The notes under the pieces: generated by a model
What the model was told of the DNA's origin: nothing
The model's input: only the letters and a program-made list of their open reading frames with translations
Databases searched by the model: none
Program-made: the position numbers and the translations under genes
Shown: piece after piece, positions 1 to 7,595 of the stretch
How positions within the stretch are numbered: the stretch's first letter is position 1
Layout: each line of letters opens with the position of its first letter
From: Anaerolineales bacterium
GTDB taxonomy: Bacteria > Chloroflexota > Anaerolineae > Anaerolineales > Villigracilaceae
DNA length: 35,849 nucleotides
NCBI GenBank assembly: GCA_016928525.1
Contig: JAFGKO010000204.1
Coordinates: 1 to 35,849, forward strand
Direction: 5' to 3'

Positions 1-528
1 GACGCGCCGAAACCGGATAGCTGGACGCGCACTTCCGGTTGCACTGGCGGCGTGACAGCGGTCGCATCCATCCAACGCCCTGAGATCGCTTATGCTACCG
101 AAGATTTCACCTTGTCCCCCAGCCAGATCAATCACCTGGTCGAGATGTTGTTCGAATCGCAGGAACTCTACCGCGAGACGGGTGGCGTGCACACCTCAGC
201 GCTCAGCGACCGCGATACCGTCATCCTGTCCGCCGAGGATATTGGCCGTCATAACACGCTCGACAAGATCGCTGGTCTGTGCTTGATGGAAAACATCTGG
301 CCTGACAGGCGTATCCTGATCACAACCGGGCGCATCAGCTCCGAAATGTTGCAAAAAGCGGTGCGGATGGGAGCAAAGGTCATCGCTTCGCGGACTTCCC
401 CCTCCTCGCTCTCCATTGAACTGGCGGAAGCCTGGGGCGTCACCCTGATCGGCTATGCCAGACGCAACAGATTTAACCTATACGCAGCTCCGGAGCGAAT
501 TTTTCTCGAAACCAAACAGCCGTCCTGA
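1..528 (+). CDS. fdhD: Formate dehydrogenase accessory sulfurtransferase FdhD, 3' part (5' end outside window)
   Basis: FdhD passes sulfur from a cysteine desulfurase to the molybdenum/tungsten cofactor of formate dehydrogenase and is needed for FDH activity. The frame is open from base 1. The visible part starts just before the family's Cys loop, read here as R-T-S-G-C-T-G-G (residues about 10-17 of the fragment), and holds the typical C-terminal half: the G-G-V-H-T-S-A motif, D-I-G-R-H-N-T-L-D-K, and T-T-G-R-I-S-S-E-M. A GTG at 52 is only an internal codon; the Cys loop upstream of it shows the gene begins outside the window. The second Cys of the usual C-x-x-C-G loop is replaced by Gly, as seen in many non-enterobacterial homologues. 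The neighbouring FDH genes fit. Its TGA lies in the loop of a terminator hairpin. Confidence 0.93.
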   Translation, partial: DAPKPDSWTRTSGCTGGVTAVASIQRPEIAYATEDFTLSPSQINHLVEMLFESQELYRETGGVHTSALSDRDTVILSAEDIGRHNTLDKIAGLCLMENIWPDRRILITTGRISSEMLQKAVRMGAKVIASRTSPSSLSIELAEAWGVTLIGYARRNRFNLYAAPERIFLETKQPS

Positions 529-545
529 ACAGGGACGGTTTTTTC
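520..545 (+). terminator. Intrinsic terminator after fdhD
   Basis: Stem CCGTCC (520-525) pairs with GGACGG (533-538) across a 7-nt loop that contains the fdhD stop codon. A run of six T follows directly (539-544). It separates fdhD from the FDH structural genes, which therefore probably have their own promoter. Confidence 0.8.
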
Positions 546-620
546 TTAAGTGACTGCTGTTCCGCACCGCCCCGCTCAATTCCTCAAAAACGATGCCGGG
601 TGACATAACCTTCAGAAACA

Positions 621-638
621 TTGTGCATTTTGTCACAA
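621..638. promoter_or_regulatory. CRP/FNR-like palindromic operator upstream of the FDH genes
   Basis: The 18-nt site reads TTGTG-N8-CACAA, the symmetry and spacing of CRP/FNR-family boxes (TGTGA-N6-TCACA class). It lies about 97 nt upstream of the nuoEF-like start. I see no convincing -35/-10 pair beside it, so whether it activates or represses is unknown. FNR-type control of an FDH operon would be sensible, but this is inference from one short palindrome. Confidence 0.4.
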
Positions 639-734
639 AATACAGGACGAACGTACCGACGAAGTGACGATGAAAGCAACTTACCAGAAGATAGAAGAAG
701 CGCAATAATCAAGCTGGATAATAAGCGAGGTCCC

Positions 735-2468
735 ATGACCAATAAAAAAATCAAATACCAACCTGTTCCTCCTGAAATTACTGAACTTGTCGCCACACAC
801 GGGAATGACCCGGAAACCCTGCTGGAAGTGCTCCTGGACTTGCAAACGCACCCCTTGGGACTTTCACCTGCCACCGTGACCGATGCGGCCCGGGCGCTGA
901 AAGTGCCTCCCCACAAAGCCTACGGCATGGCAACCTTTTACTCTATGCTCTCGCTCGAAGAACGTAAAAATGTTTTGCGCGTCTGTGATGGTCCAGTCTG
1001 CTGGCTCAAGAGAGCAACGACAGACGACAGACAACAGGCCATAGAGGAATGGTCGTCTGCCGTCAGCGGTCCGTGGTCAGTGGAACGCAGTTCCTGCCTC
1101 GGGCTGTGTGACCGCGCCCCGGCCATCCTCGTGGACGATGAGCAGGCCGGGCCTGTCACCAGCGCCGACGCCCAAAAGGTTTGCGAAGGCTGGCGCGGCG
1201 TCCCGACCGACTACTCACAGCCGCGCCCCGGCGAAGTGCGGGTGATGATGGTCAACGCGGACAAGATTAATCCCGATTCGATTGAATCTGCGCTGGAATA
1301 TGGCGCTTACGAAGGATTGAAGGCCGCGCTCCAGAAAACGCCCGCCGAAGTGCTCGACCAGGTCGAGACCTCCGGCCTGCAAGGCCGCGGCGGCGCAGGC
1401 TTCCCGGTTGGCCGCAAATGGAAGTTTGTGGCCGGGGCCAAAGGCTCGCCCAAATATATGATCTGCAACGCCGACGAATCAGAGCCGCTCATCTTCAAGG
1501 ACCGCGTGCTGATCGATACCAATCCGCATCAGATTTTGGAAGGCATCCTCATTGGCGGCTACGCCTGCGGCGCGTCCGAAGCCTGGATCTACATCCGCGG
1601 CGAGTACGAGTACCAGGCTCAACGCCTGGAACGCGCATGCAAGCAGGCCGAAGAAAAGGGTTTTCTCGGCGAGAATATCCTTGGGAGCAGTTTCTCGTTC
1701 AAAATTCACGTCCATCGCGGGGCGGGGGCCTACATCTGCGGCGAAGAGACCGCCCTGATCGAGTCGCTCGAAGGCAAGCGCGGCGAGCCTCGTATGCGCC
1801 CGCCCTATCCGCCCAGTTACGGCTTGCGCGGCAAACCGACCGCGGTCAACAACGTCGAATCCTATGCGGCTGTCCCGCATATCGTCAAAAACGGCGCGGA
1901 CTGGTGGAAATCGCTTTCCGATTATTCGACACCCGGTACGAAAATGTATATGGTGCTCGGGCACGTCAAGAATCCCGGCCTGTTCGAAGCGCCTTTCGGC
2001 CTGACCCTGCGCCAGATCATCGACGATTTCGGCGGCGGGATGCAGGATGGCTCCGAATTCCAATTTGCCCTGTGCGGCGGGGCCGCGGGGACCGTCGTCG
2101 ATGGAAGCCTGCTAGATGTCCCGATCGATTTCGGCTCGTCGCAAAAAGGGATCTCGCTCGGCGCGGGCTCCTTCATGGTTTGCGACCAATCAGTTTCCCC
2201 GGTCGCTTTTCTGCGTGAGTTGCTACATTTCTTCGCCGCTGAATCCTGTGGGAAATGTACGCCTTGTCGGGTCGGCACCTGGCGCTCGCTGGAAATCCTG
2301 AAGCGTATGGCAGATGGCAGAGGCCAGGTGGGCGATGTAGCAGAGTTGAAGGCGCTCTCTGACAACATGCTGCTGGCCTCCTTCTGCGCCCTGGGACAGT
2401 CCGTGCCCATCCCGATGAACTCGGCGATGAAGAATTTTGCATCTGATTTCTCCGCTGCGGAAAAGTAG
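735..2468 (+). CDS. NuoE-NuoF fusion: NAD(P)H-binding diaphorase subunit of formate dehydrogenase
   Basis: A 577-residue fusion of two complex I-type modules. Residues about 1-155 are a thioredoxin-fold [2Fe-2S] NuoE domain with C84-x4-C89 and C121-x3-C125. Residues about 190-577 are a NuoF/HoxF-type domain with a Gly-rich FMN/NAD loop at 214-223, the N3-type [4Fe-4S] ligands C505, C508 and C511, and a likely fourth at C551. Together with the downstream catalytic subunit it should carry electrons between formate and NAD(P). The ATG at 735 is chosen because GCGAGG lies 4 nt before it and the NuoE homology begins there; the frame stays open back to a TTG at 621, but that stretch lacks homology. 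It ends 10 nt before the next start, so the two are probably translated together. NuoE-NuoF fusions are known from NAD-dependent FDH and electron-bifurcating enzymes; which mode applies here cannot be read from sequence. Confidence 0.9.
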   Translation: MTNKKIKYQPVPPEITELVATHGNDPETLLEVLLDLQTHPLGLSPATVTDAARALKVPPHKAYGMATFYSMLSLEERKNVLRVCDGPVCWLKRATTDDRQQAIEEWSSAVSGPWSVERSSCLGLCDRAPAILVDDEQAGPVTSADAQKVCEGWRGVPTDYSQPRPGEVRVMMVNADKINPDSIESALEYGAYEGLKAALQKTPAEVLDQVETSGLQGRGGAGFPVGRKWKFVAGAKGSPKYMICNADESEPLIFKDRVLIDTNPHQILEGILIGGYACGASEAWIYIRGEYEYQAQRLERACKQAEEKGFLGENILGSSFSFKIHVHRGAGAYICGEETALIESLEGKRGEPRMRPPYPPSYGLRGKPTAVNNVESYAAVPHIVKNGADWWKSLSDYSTPGTKMYMVLGHVKNPGLFEAPFGLTLRQIIDDFGGGMQDGSEFQFALCGGAAGTVVDGSLLDVPIDFGSSQKGISLGAGSFMVCDQSVSPVAFLRELLHFFAAESCGKCTPCRVGTWRSLEILKRMADGRGQVGDVAELKALSDNMLLASFCALGQSVPIPMNSAMKNFASDFSAAEK

Positions 2469-2478
2469 CGAGGTAATT

Positions 2479-5280
2479 ATGACCGTAAACATCACCCTCA
2501 ACGGAAAGAAAATCGAGGCGCAACAGGGACAAACCATCCTGGATGTCGCCAGGGAACACGATGTCCGCATCCCGACCCTGTGCTATCACAAAGACCTGTC
2601 ACCCACCGGCAACTGTCGTATGTGCGTGGTGGATGTCAAAGGCTCACGCTTCTTGCAGGCCGCCTGTGTGACCCAGGTATGGGATGGGATGGAAATCGAG
2701 ACTGACAGCCAGAAAGCCATCGCCTCCCGCAAGCTATCACTGGAACTGATGCTCGCAAACCACTCGCCCAACTGTGCCACCTGCGATATCAGCGGCGAAT
2801 GTGACTTGCAAGACATCGTTTACGAATACCAGGTGGATGCGCCCGCCTGGGGCAGCAAGGGCACGCGCTACAAAGTGGACAGCGACCCCAACCCCTTCAT
2901 CCGTGTCGACATGAACAAATGCATCCTGTGCCGTCGCTGCGTGGAAGCCTGCGCCGAAATCCAGGTGCGGGATGTGTGGGGCGTGGCCCAGCGCGGCTTC
3001 GAGGAAGTTATCGTTGCCGGGGCCGGCACGACCCTGCTCGAAGCGCGCTGCGAATCCTGCGGCCAGTGCGTGGCCTATTGCCCGACCGGCGCGCTCTCCA
3101 ACAAGATGAGTTATGGGCAGGGCGTTGCCCGCGCCCACCAGATCAGCAAAGTAACCACCACCTGCGCTTACTGCGGCGTTGGTTGCCAGTTCGACCTGCT
3201 GGTCAAGCACAAAAAGGTCATCGGTGTAACTTCAAACCCAGACGCCCCTGTCAATGGCATGGCCCTGTGCGTCAAGGGGCGTTACGGCTACGACTATATC
3301 CATCACCCCGACCGGGTGAAGAAACCCCGTGTGCGCCGTTACCTGCTCGAAAACAAACAAAAGCGGCTCAAGGGCAATACCTGGGACTGGATCGAAACCG
3401 ACTGGGATACCGCCCTCGACCTCACCGCTCAAAAGCTACAAGAAACCCGTAATACCCACGGCGCGGATACTGTCGGCGTACTGACCTCGGCGAAATGCCT
3501 GAACGAAGAGAACTACCTGATGAACAAACTGGCGCGGCAGGTCATAGGGACAAATAATATTGACCACTGCGCCCGTCTCTGACACTCCAGCACGGTGGCC
3601 GGTCTGGCCGCCTCCTTCGGTTCGGGCGCTATGTCCAATTCAATGGACGACGTCGCTCAAAAAGCAGAAACTTTCTTCGTGATCGGTTCCAACACCACTG
3701 AGCAGCACCCCGTCTTCGGGACCATGCTGCGCCGGGCGGTTCGTTTCCGCGGCGCAAAGCTGATCGTTGCCGATCCCCGACGCATCGACTTGTGCGATTT
3801 CGCCACGCTACACCTCCAGCACAAACCCGGCAGCGACATTGCCCTGCTCAACGGGTTAATGTACATCATCCTTGACAAAGGCTGGGAAGCCAAAGACTTC
3901 ATCGCCGAGCGCACCGAAAACCTCGACGAATTCAAAGCCACCATCATGGACTACCCGCCCACGCGGGTCTCCGAGATCACCGGCGTGCCGGTCAACCAGC
4001 TCTACGAAGCCGCCGAACTGATGGCGGCCAGCAAGCCGATGGCCGTCATGTGGGCCATGGGCATCACCCAGCACATCAGCGGCGTGCGCAACGTCATGAC
4101 CCTGGCCAACCTGCAGATGCTGCTCGGCAATATGGGCGTGCCTGGCGGCGGCGTCAATCCCCTGCGCGGCCAGAACAATGTCCAGGGCGCCTGTGATATG
4201 GGTGGGCTGCCCAACGTCTACCCGGCCTACCAGCCGGTCACCAGCGAGGAAGCCCAGAAGAAATTCAAGGAAGCTTGGGGCCGCACCAGCAGCACCAAAG
4301 TCGGTTTGACCGTCACAGAGATGGTTCCCGGCATCCTCGAAGATAAAATCTACGCCCTCTACATTCTGGGCGAAGACCCGGTCATGTCCGATCCTGACAC
4401 GAGCCATATCCGGGAATGCCTCGAAAAATTGGACTTCCTGGTCCTGCAGGAAATCTTCCCATCCGAAACCGCCGCATATGCCGATGTGCTGCTGCCCGGT
4501 GTATCCTTCGCCGAAAAGACCGGCACCTTCACCAACACTGAGCGACGTGTACAGATGGTGCATCAGGCTATCGAGCCGCTCGGGGACGCCAAGCCTGACT
4601 GGTGGATCATTGCCGAGTTAGCGAAACGCATCCTGGCCAGGACCCCTGACTCGCAACCGTTAAATGGGCCTTTCGCCGGCTGGAACTACCCCGACACCTC
4701 CGCCATCATGGACGAGATCAACGCGCTGACGCCCTCCTACGGAGGTATCACCCACGCCCGTCTCGACGCTGGCGAACGCCTGCAATGGCCCTGCCCGGAC
4801 GCCGAGCACCAAGGCACGCCGGTGCTGCACATCGGAAAATTCGCTCGTGGGCTGGGTAAATTCATGCCAATCGACAACGTACCGCCCGCCGAAGAACCCA
4901 GCGACGACTACCCGATGGTGATGAGCACTGGACGGGTGCTGTATCACTGGCACGGCGGTCAGATGACCCGCCGCTCGAAGGGCATCATGCAGGTCTATGG
5001 CGAAGCCCTGATCGAAGTGAACCCTGACGATGCTGACAAAATGGGCATCAACCCTTCGATGAACTCAGGGCAGGTGGGAAAAGACAGGGTGCGCGTGACA
5101 TCCCGCCGGGGCAGCATCGAAGCCCAGGCCTGGGTCACGGACCGCGTCCCGCCTGGCATGGTTTACGCCAACTTCCACTTCCCCGAAGCCTCAGCCAACG
5201 AGCTGACGCAAGCCGTGCTTGACCCGGTGGCGAAAATACCGGAATATAAGGTGACGGCTGTAAAGGTAGAACTCGTCTAA
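2479..5280 (+). CDS. fdhA: Selenocysteine-containing formate dehydrogenase catalytic subunit (in-frame UGA at 3580-3582)
   Basis: A single 933-residue enzyme read through TGA as Sec368. Domains in order: [2Fe-2S] ferredoxin (C35, C46, C49, C63); His-Cys [4Fe-4S] motif (H95, C99, C102, C108); two [4Fe-4S] clusters (C148/C151/C154/C158 and C191/C194/C197/C201); Mo/W-bisPGD domain with its [4Fe-4S] (C229, C232, C236, C264); Sec368 in the motif D-H-C-A-R-L-U-H-S-S-T-V-A-G-L; the FDH signature R-G-Q-N-N-V-Q-G-A-C-D-M-G; and a C-terminal molybdopterin dinucleotide-binding domain. The frame is identical on both sides of the TGA, homology is unbroken, and a SECIS hairpin follows. The ATG at 2479 has GCGAGG 5 nt upstream, overlapping the previous stop. 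It should act in the cytoplasm, as no Tat signal is seen. Reaction: formate to CO2, probably reversible. Decoding needs SelA/SelB/SelC/SelD, none of which are in the window. Confidence 0.93.
3580..3612 (+). promoter_or_regulatory. UGA selenocysteine codon and bacterial SECIS hairpin
   Basis: Eleven nt after the UGA a perfect 7-bp stem begins: GGTGGCC (3594-3600) pairs with GGCCGCC (3606-3612) and closes the 5-nt loop GGTCT (3601-3605). The loop holds the GU that SelB recognises. From memory, the E. coli fdhF SECIS has the same 11-nt spacing and a closely similar GGUC-containing loop. The hairpin also encodes the conserved protein stretch T-V-A-G-L-A-A. Confidence 0.88.
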
Positions 5281-5291
5281 TAGTCTAACTG

Positions 5292-5325
5292 GTCTAACAG
5301 ATCTGACATGTCAGATCTGTTAGAC
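5292..5325. repeat. 34-bp perfect palindrome between the FDH gene and the ferritin gene
   Basis: GTCTAACAGATCTGACA (5292-5308) is followed at once by its exact reverse complement (5309-5325). The left flank carries a further partial copy (TAGTCTAA at 5281-5288) able to pair with TTAGACTA (5320-5327), which gives an alternative fold. There is no T-tract, so it is not a standard terminator. An mRNA-stabilising or attenuating hairpin is possible. Confidence 0.8.
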
Positions 5326-5345
5326 TACCGACCCGGAGACCAAAC

Positions 5346-5846
5346 ATGAACATCCGCAAAGTTTTGGAATACGCCCTGCAACGCGAATACGAGGGGAAAG
5401 CCTTTTTTGAGAACAACGCCGAGCGCTTGAGCAATGCCGCCGCAACCGGAGCCTTCAAAGCCATCGCCAAGGAAGAGCAGCGTCATATCGAATTCATCCA
5501 GGCACAAATCGATGTTCTAGACGCAAAAGAATCTGGCAAGGAAACCGCAAAAAAACCGGCCCCAGAACTCGATGAGACCGAATTCTTCGCCAACCGCGCA
5601 AGCAAGGAAATGATCGAGCAAACCGTGAACGAAGCCATGGTTGCGGATTTGCCCGTACTACGTATGGCTTACCTGATCGAACGAGACTTCTCTGAGTTCT
5701 ACGCCCAGGCTGCTTCCAAAGCCGAAGGAGATGCCAAAACCTTTCTCGATATGCTGGCACTCTGGGAAGCTGGTCATGAGCGTTTATTCAAGAAGATGCA
5801 CGATGAAGCCTTCGAGAAATACGCTGAGATGCCCTGGGGTGGTTAA
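5346..5846 (+). CDS. Rubrerythrin-type ferritin-like diiron protein
   Basis: A 166-residue four-helix ferritin-like protein. Diiron ligand candidates are visible as two symmetric sets: E16 with E44-x-x-H47 in the first half and E112 with E141-x-x-H144 in the second. A charged Lys/Pro linker (residues about 60-75) separates the halves. There is no C-terminal rubredoxin domain, so this is a short erythrin-like form and not a full rubrerythrin. Such proteins reduce peroxide or handle iron under oxidative stress. GGAG lies 7 nt before the ATG. It follows the FDH gene by 65 nt with a palindrome between them and a terminator after it, so it may be the last gene of the FDH transcript, where it could protect oxygen-sensitive metal centres. 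The family is clear; the exact activity is not. Confidence 0.85.
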   Translation: MNIRKVLEYALQREYEGKAFFENNAERLSNAAATGAFKAIAKEEQRHIEFIQAQIDVLDAKESGKETAKKPAPELDETEFFANRASKEMIEQTVNEAMVADLPVLRMAYLIERDFSEFYAQAASKAEGDAKTFLDMLALWEAGHERLFKKMHDEAFEKYAEMPWGG

Positions 5847-5866
5847 AAATCCACCAAGTTACGCTT

Positions 5867-5903
5867 AAAAGGTCTTACAAGTCAACAACTTGTAAGACCT
5901 TTT
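5867..5903. terminator. Bidirectional intrinsic terminator after the ferritin gene
   Basis: A 16-bp perfect stem (5867-5882 with 5888-5903) closes the 5-nt loop CAACA. A-rich and T-rich ends (AAAA/TTTT) give a short U tract on either strand. It marks the end of the FDH/ferritin region. Confidence 0.8.
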
Positions 5904-5928
5904 GACTACACATGCTGTCACAACTCCT

Positions 5929-5944
5929 TGGTACAATCGCCCCC
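5929..5944 (+). promoter_or_regulatory. Extended -10 promoter, probably leaderless
   Basis: TGGTACAAT (5929-5937) is an extended -10 element (TG-N-TACAAT). The ATG follows after only 7 nt, about where transcription should start, and no Shine-Dalgarno sequence is present. No -35 is evident at 16-18 bp. Confidence 0.5.
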
Positions 5945-7540
5945 ATGCAAAGAATTCTTTACATGTGGTTACTTATTGTGGTGCTGGTCACCTCTTGCTC
6001 GCCAAAAACAGTCGAAGAGACAGTTACAGTTACTCCTGACACGTATAATCCTTTTATACCTTTAAGCGACAACGCAACCGTTGTGCCAGTTGAAGCTGGG
6101 ACGGTCGTGATCCCCTCTGCTGCGCCCACCATACGGACAGGGCCAACACCCACGCTGGCCCCATTTAGTGTACAACTGTCTCCTACTCGCATGCCGGGGG
6201 TACCAATTTCGTCTCCTACGCCGGATTCGCCGCGCGTATTGCCAACGCCCCGGGTGGATCCAAGTCAATACGTGGTACAGGCCGGGGACACGCTTGGCAC
6301 GATCGCCCAGCAGTACGGAGTCAGCCTCGAGGCGTTGATGCAGGCCAACGGGTTATCCGATGCGAATGTGTTGTCCGTAGAACAGACGCTCACCATCCCA
6401 GCTCCATCACCGGGCGAGCAAGGCCCCGATTTCAAGATCATCCCCAATTCTGAGCTGGTTTACGGTCCGGCGAGCGCGATGTTCGATGTGGGTGCCTTTG
6501 TCCAGCGTGAGGGTGGCTATCTGGCGACATACAGCGAGGATGTGAACGGGGAAATCCTGACCGGTTCACAAATCATCACACGCGTGGCGCAGAATTACTC
6601 GGTGAACCCGCGCCTGCTATTAGCGCTGCTGGAACATCAAAGCGGCTGGGTGACAGAGTCGGCTCCATATAACATGGACTATCCAATGGGGTTACAAGAC
6701 CCCTGGCACCAAGGCCTGTACCTTCAACTGACCTGGACAGCCGATACGCTCAATCGCGGCTATTACCTGTGGCGTGCAAATGCTACTTCAACCTGGGTGT
6801 TGGCCGATGGAAGTGTTCTGCCGATCGCTCCGACCATCAACGCTGGGACAGCTGCCGTTCAGGGTTTCTTCGCCAAATTGGATGACATGTTCGCCTGGCA
6901 GGGTAACACGACCGCTTTTGGCCTGTTCCAGACCTACTTCTTCCTGTTCGGCAATCCCTTCGATCTGGCGATCGAGCCACTCGTACCGGCAAATTTGCAG
7001 CAGCCAGGGATGCAATTGCCCTTTGAGGTGGGCAAGGTCTGGTCATTTACTGGCGGCCCGCATGGCGGCTGGGACAGTGGTTCAGCCTGGGCTGCGTTAG
7101 ACTTTGGTCCGCCCGGGGAAACCGCCGGCTGCACGCCCACGGATGAATGGGTCGTGGCTGTGGCCGATGGCTGGATCGTGCGTACAGGTGACGGCGTCGT
7201 GATGCAAGACCTGGATGGCGATGGCATCGAGCAAACCGGTTGGACCGTATTCTACATGCATATCGAAAGCCGCGACCGGGTGCAACCTGAGACCTACGTC
7301 TATGCCGGGGAGCGCATCGGGCATCCATCCTGTGAAGGCGGCTTTTCCAACGGCACACACGTGCACATCGCCCGCAAATATAACGGTGAATGGATCCCTG
7401 CCGACGGCCCAAACCCATTCCAATTGGAAGGCTGGGTCTCCAGTGGGAACGGCATCGAATATGATGGATGGCTCACCAATGGAAGCCAGGTCATCGAAGC
7501 CTGGGACGGGCGTAACGAGCTAAATCAGATCTCTCGTTAA
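5945..7540 (+). CDS. LysM / lysozyme-like / M23 peptidase lipoprotein, paralogue 1
   Basis: A 531-residue predicted lipoprotein. The signal peptide ends in a lipobox L-V-T-S-C, followed by a Pro/Thr-rich linker. A LysM domain (residues about 107-152) should bind peptidoglycan. The middle region (about 165-345) contains N-P-R-L-L-L-A-L-L-E, reminiscent of lytic transglycosylase/glucosaminidase folds. The C-terminal M23 domain has the zinc-ligand pattern H373...D386 and H472-x-H474, with a further conserved H439, so it looks catalytically intact; the H-to-D spacing is longer than the usual HxxxD. Expected role: a cell-surface hydrolase cutting peptide cross-links. The ATG at 5945 is preferred over 5912 because the signal peptide starts there and the promoter lies between them. 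It is the first of three tandem paralogues. Confidence 0.85.
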   Translation: MQRILYMWLLIVVLVTSCSPKTVEETVTVTPDTYNPFIPLSDNATVVPVEAGTVVIPSAAPTIRTGPTPTLAPFSVQLSPTRMPGVPISSPTPDSPRVLPTPRVDPSQYVVQAGDTLGTIAQQYGVSLEALMQANGLSDANVLSVEQTLTIPAPSPGEQGPDFKIIPNSELVYGPASAMFDVGAFVQREGGYLATYSEDVNGEILTGSQIITRVAQNYSVNPRLLLALLEHQSGWVTESAPYNMDYPMGLQDPWHQGLYLQLTWTADTLNRGYYLWRANATSTWVLADGSVLPIAPTINAGTAAVQGFFAKLDDMFAWQGNTTAFGLFQTYFFLFGNPFDLAIEPLVPANLQQPGMQLPFEVGKVWSFTGGPHGGWDSGSAWAALDFGPPGETAGCTPTDEWVVAVADGWIVRTGDGVVMQDLDGDGIEQTGWTVFYMHIESRDRVQPETYVYAGERIGHPSCEGGFSNGTHVHIARKYNGEWIPADGPNPFQLEGWVSSGNGIEYDGWLTNGSQVIEAWDGRNELNQISR

Positions 7541-7569
7541 TCCACTCACAAACATTTAATCTCCGCAGG

Positions 7570-7588
7570 TATAATAAATCCGACGGAG
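7570..7588 (+). promoter_or_regulatory. -10 box and ribosome site for the second M23 lipoprotein
   Basis: A consensus TATAAT (7570-7575) lies in the 55-nt gap after paralogue 1, and GGAG (7585-7588) lies 7 nt before the GTG start at 7596. An ATG at 7591 is out of frame with the protein, which is why the GTG is taken as the start. No clear -35. Confidence 0.45.
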
Positions 7589-7595
7589 ACATGGC

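Noticed and set aside
621..734. Upstream start (TTG at 621) for the NuoE-NuoF fusion
   Set aside because: The added 38 residues have no homology and overlap the operator-like palindrome; the ATG at 735 has a ribosome site.
1479..2063. Minus-strand open frame of 194 codons opposite the NuoF domain
   Set aside because: It is the antisense of a strongly conserved domain in GC-rich sequence; its content is unlike any family I recognise.
3580..3594. Frameshift or nonsense mutation splitting the formate dehydrogenase gene
   Set aside because: Frame and homology continue unchanged on both sides, the stop is UGA at the known Sec position, and a SECIS hairpin follows at the expected distance.
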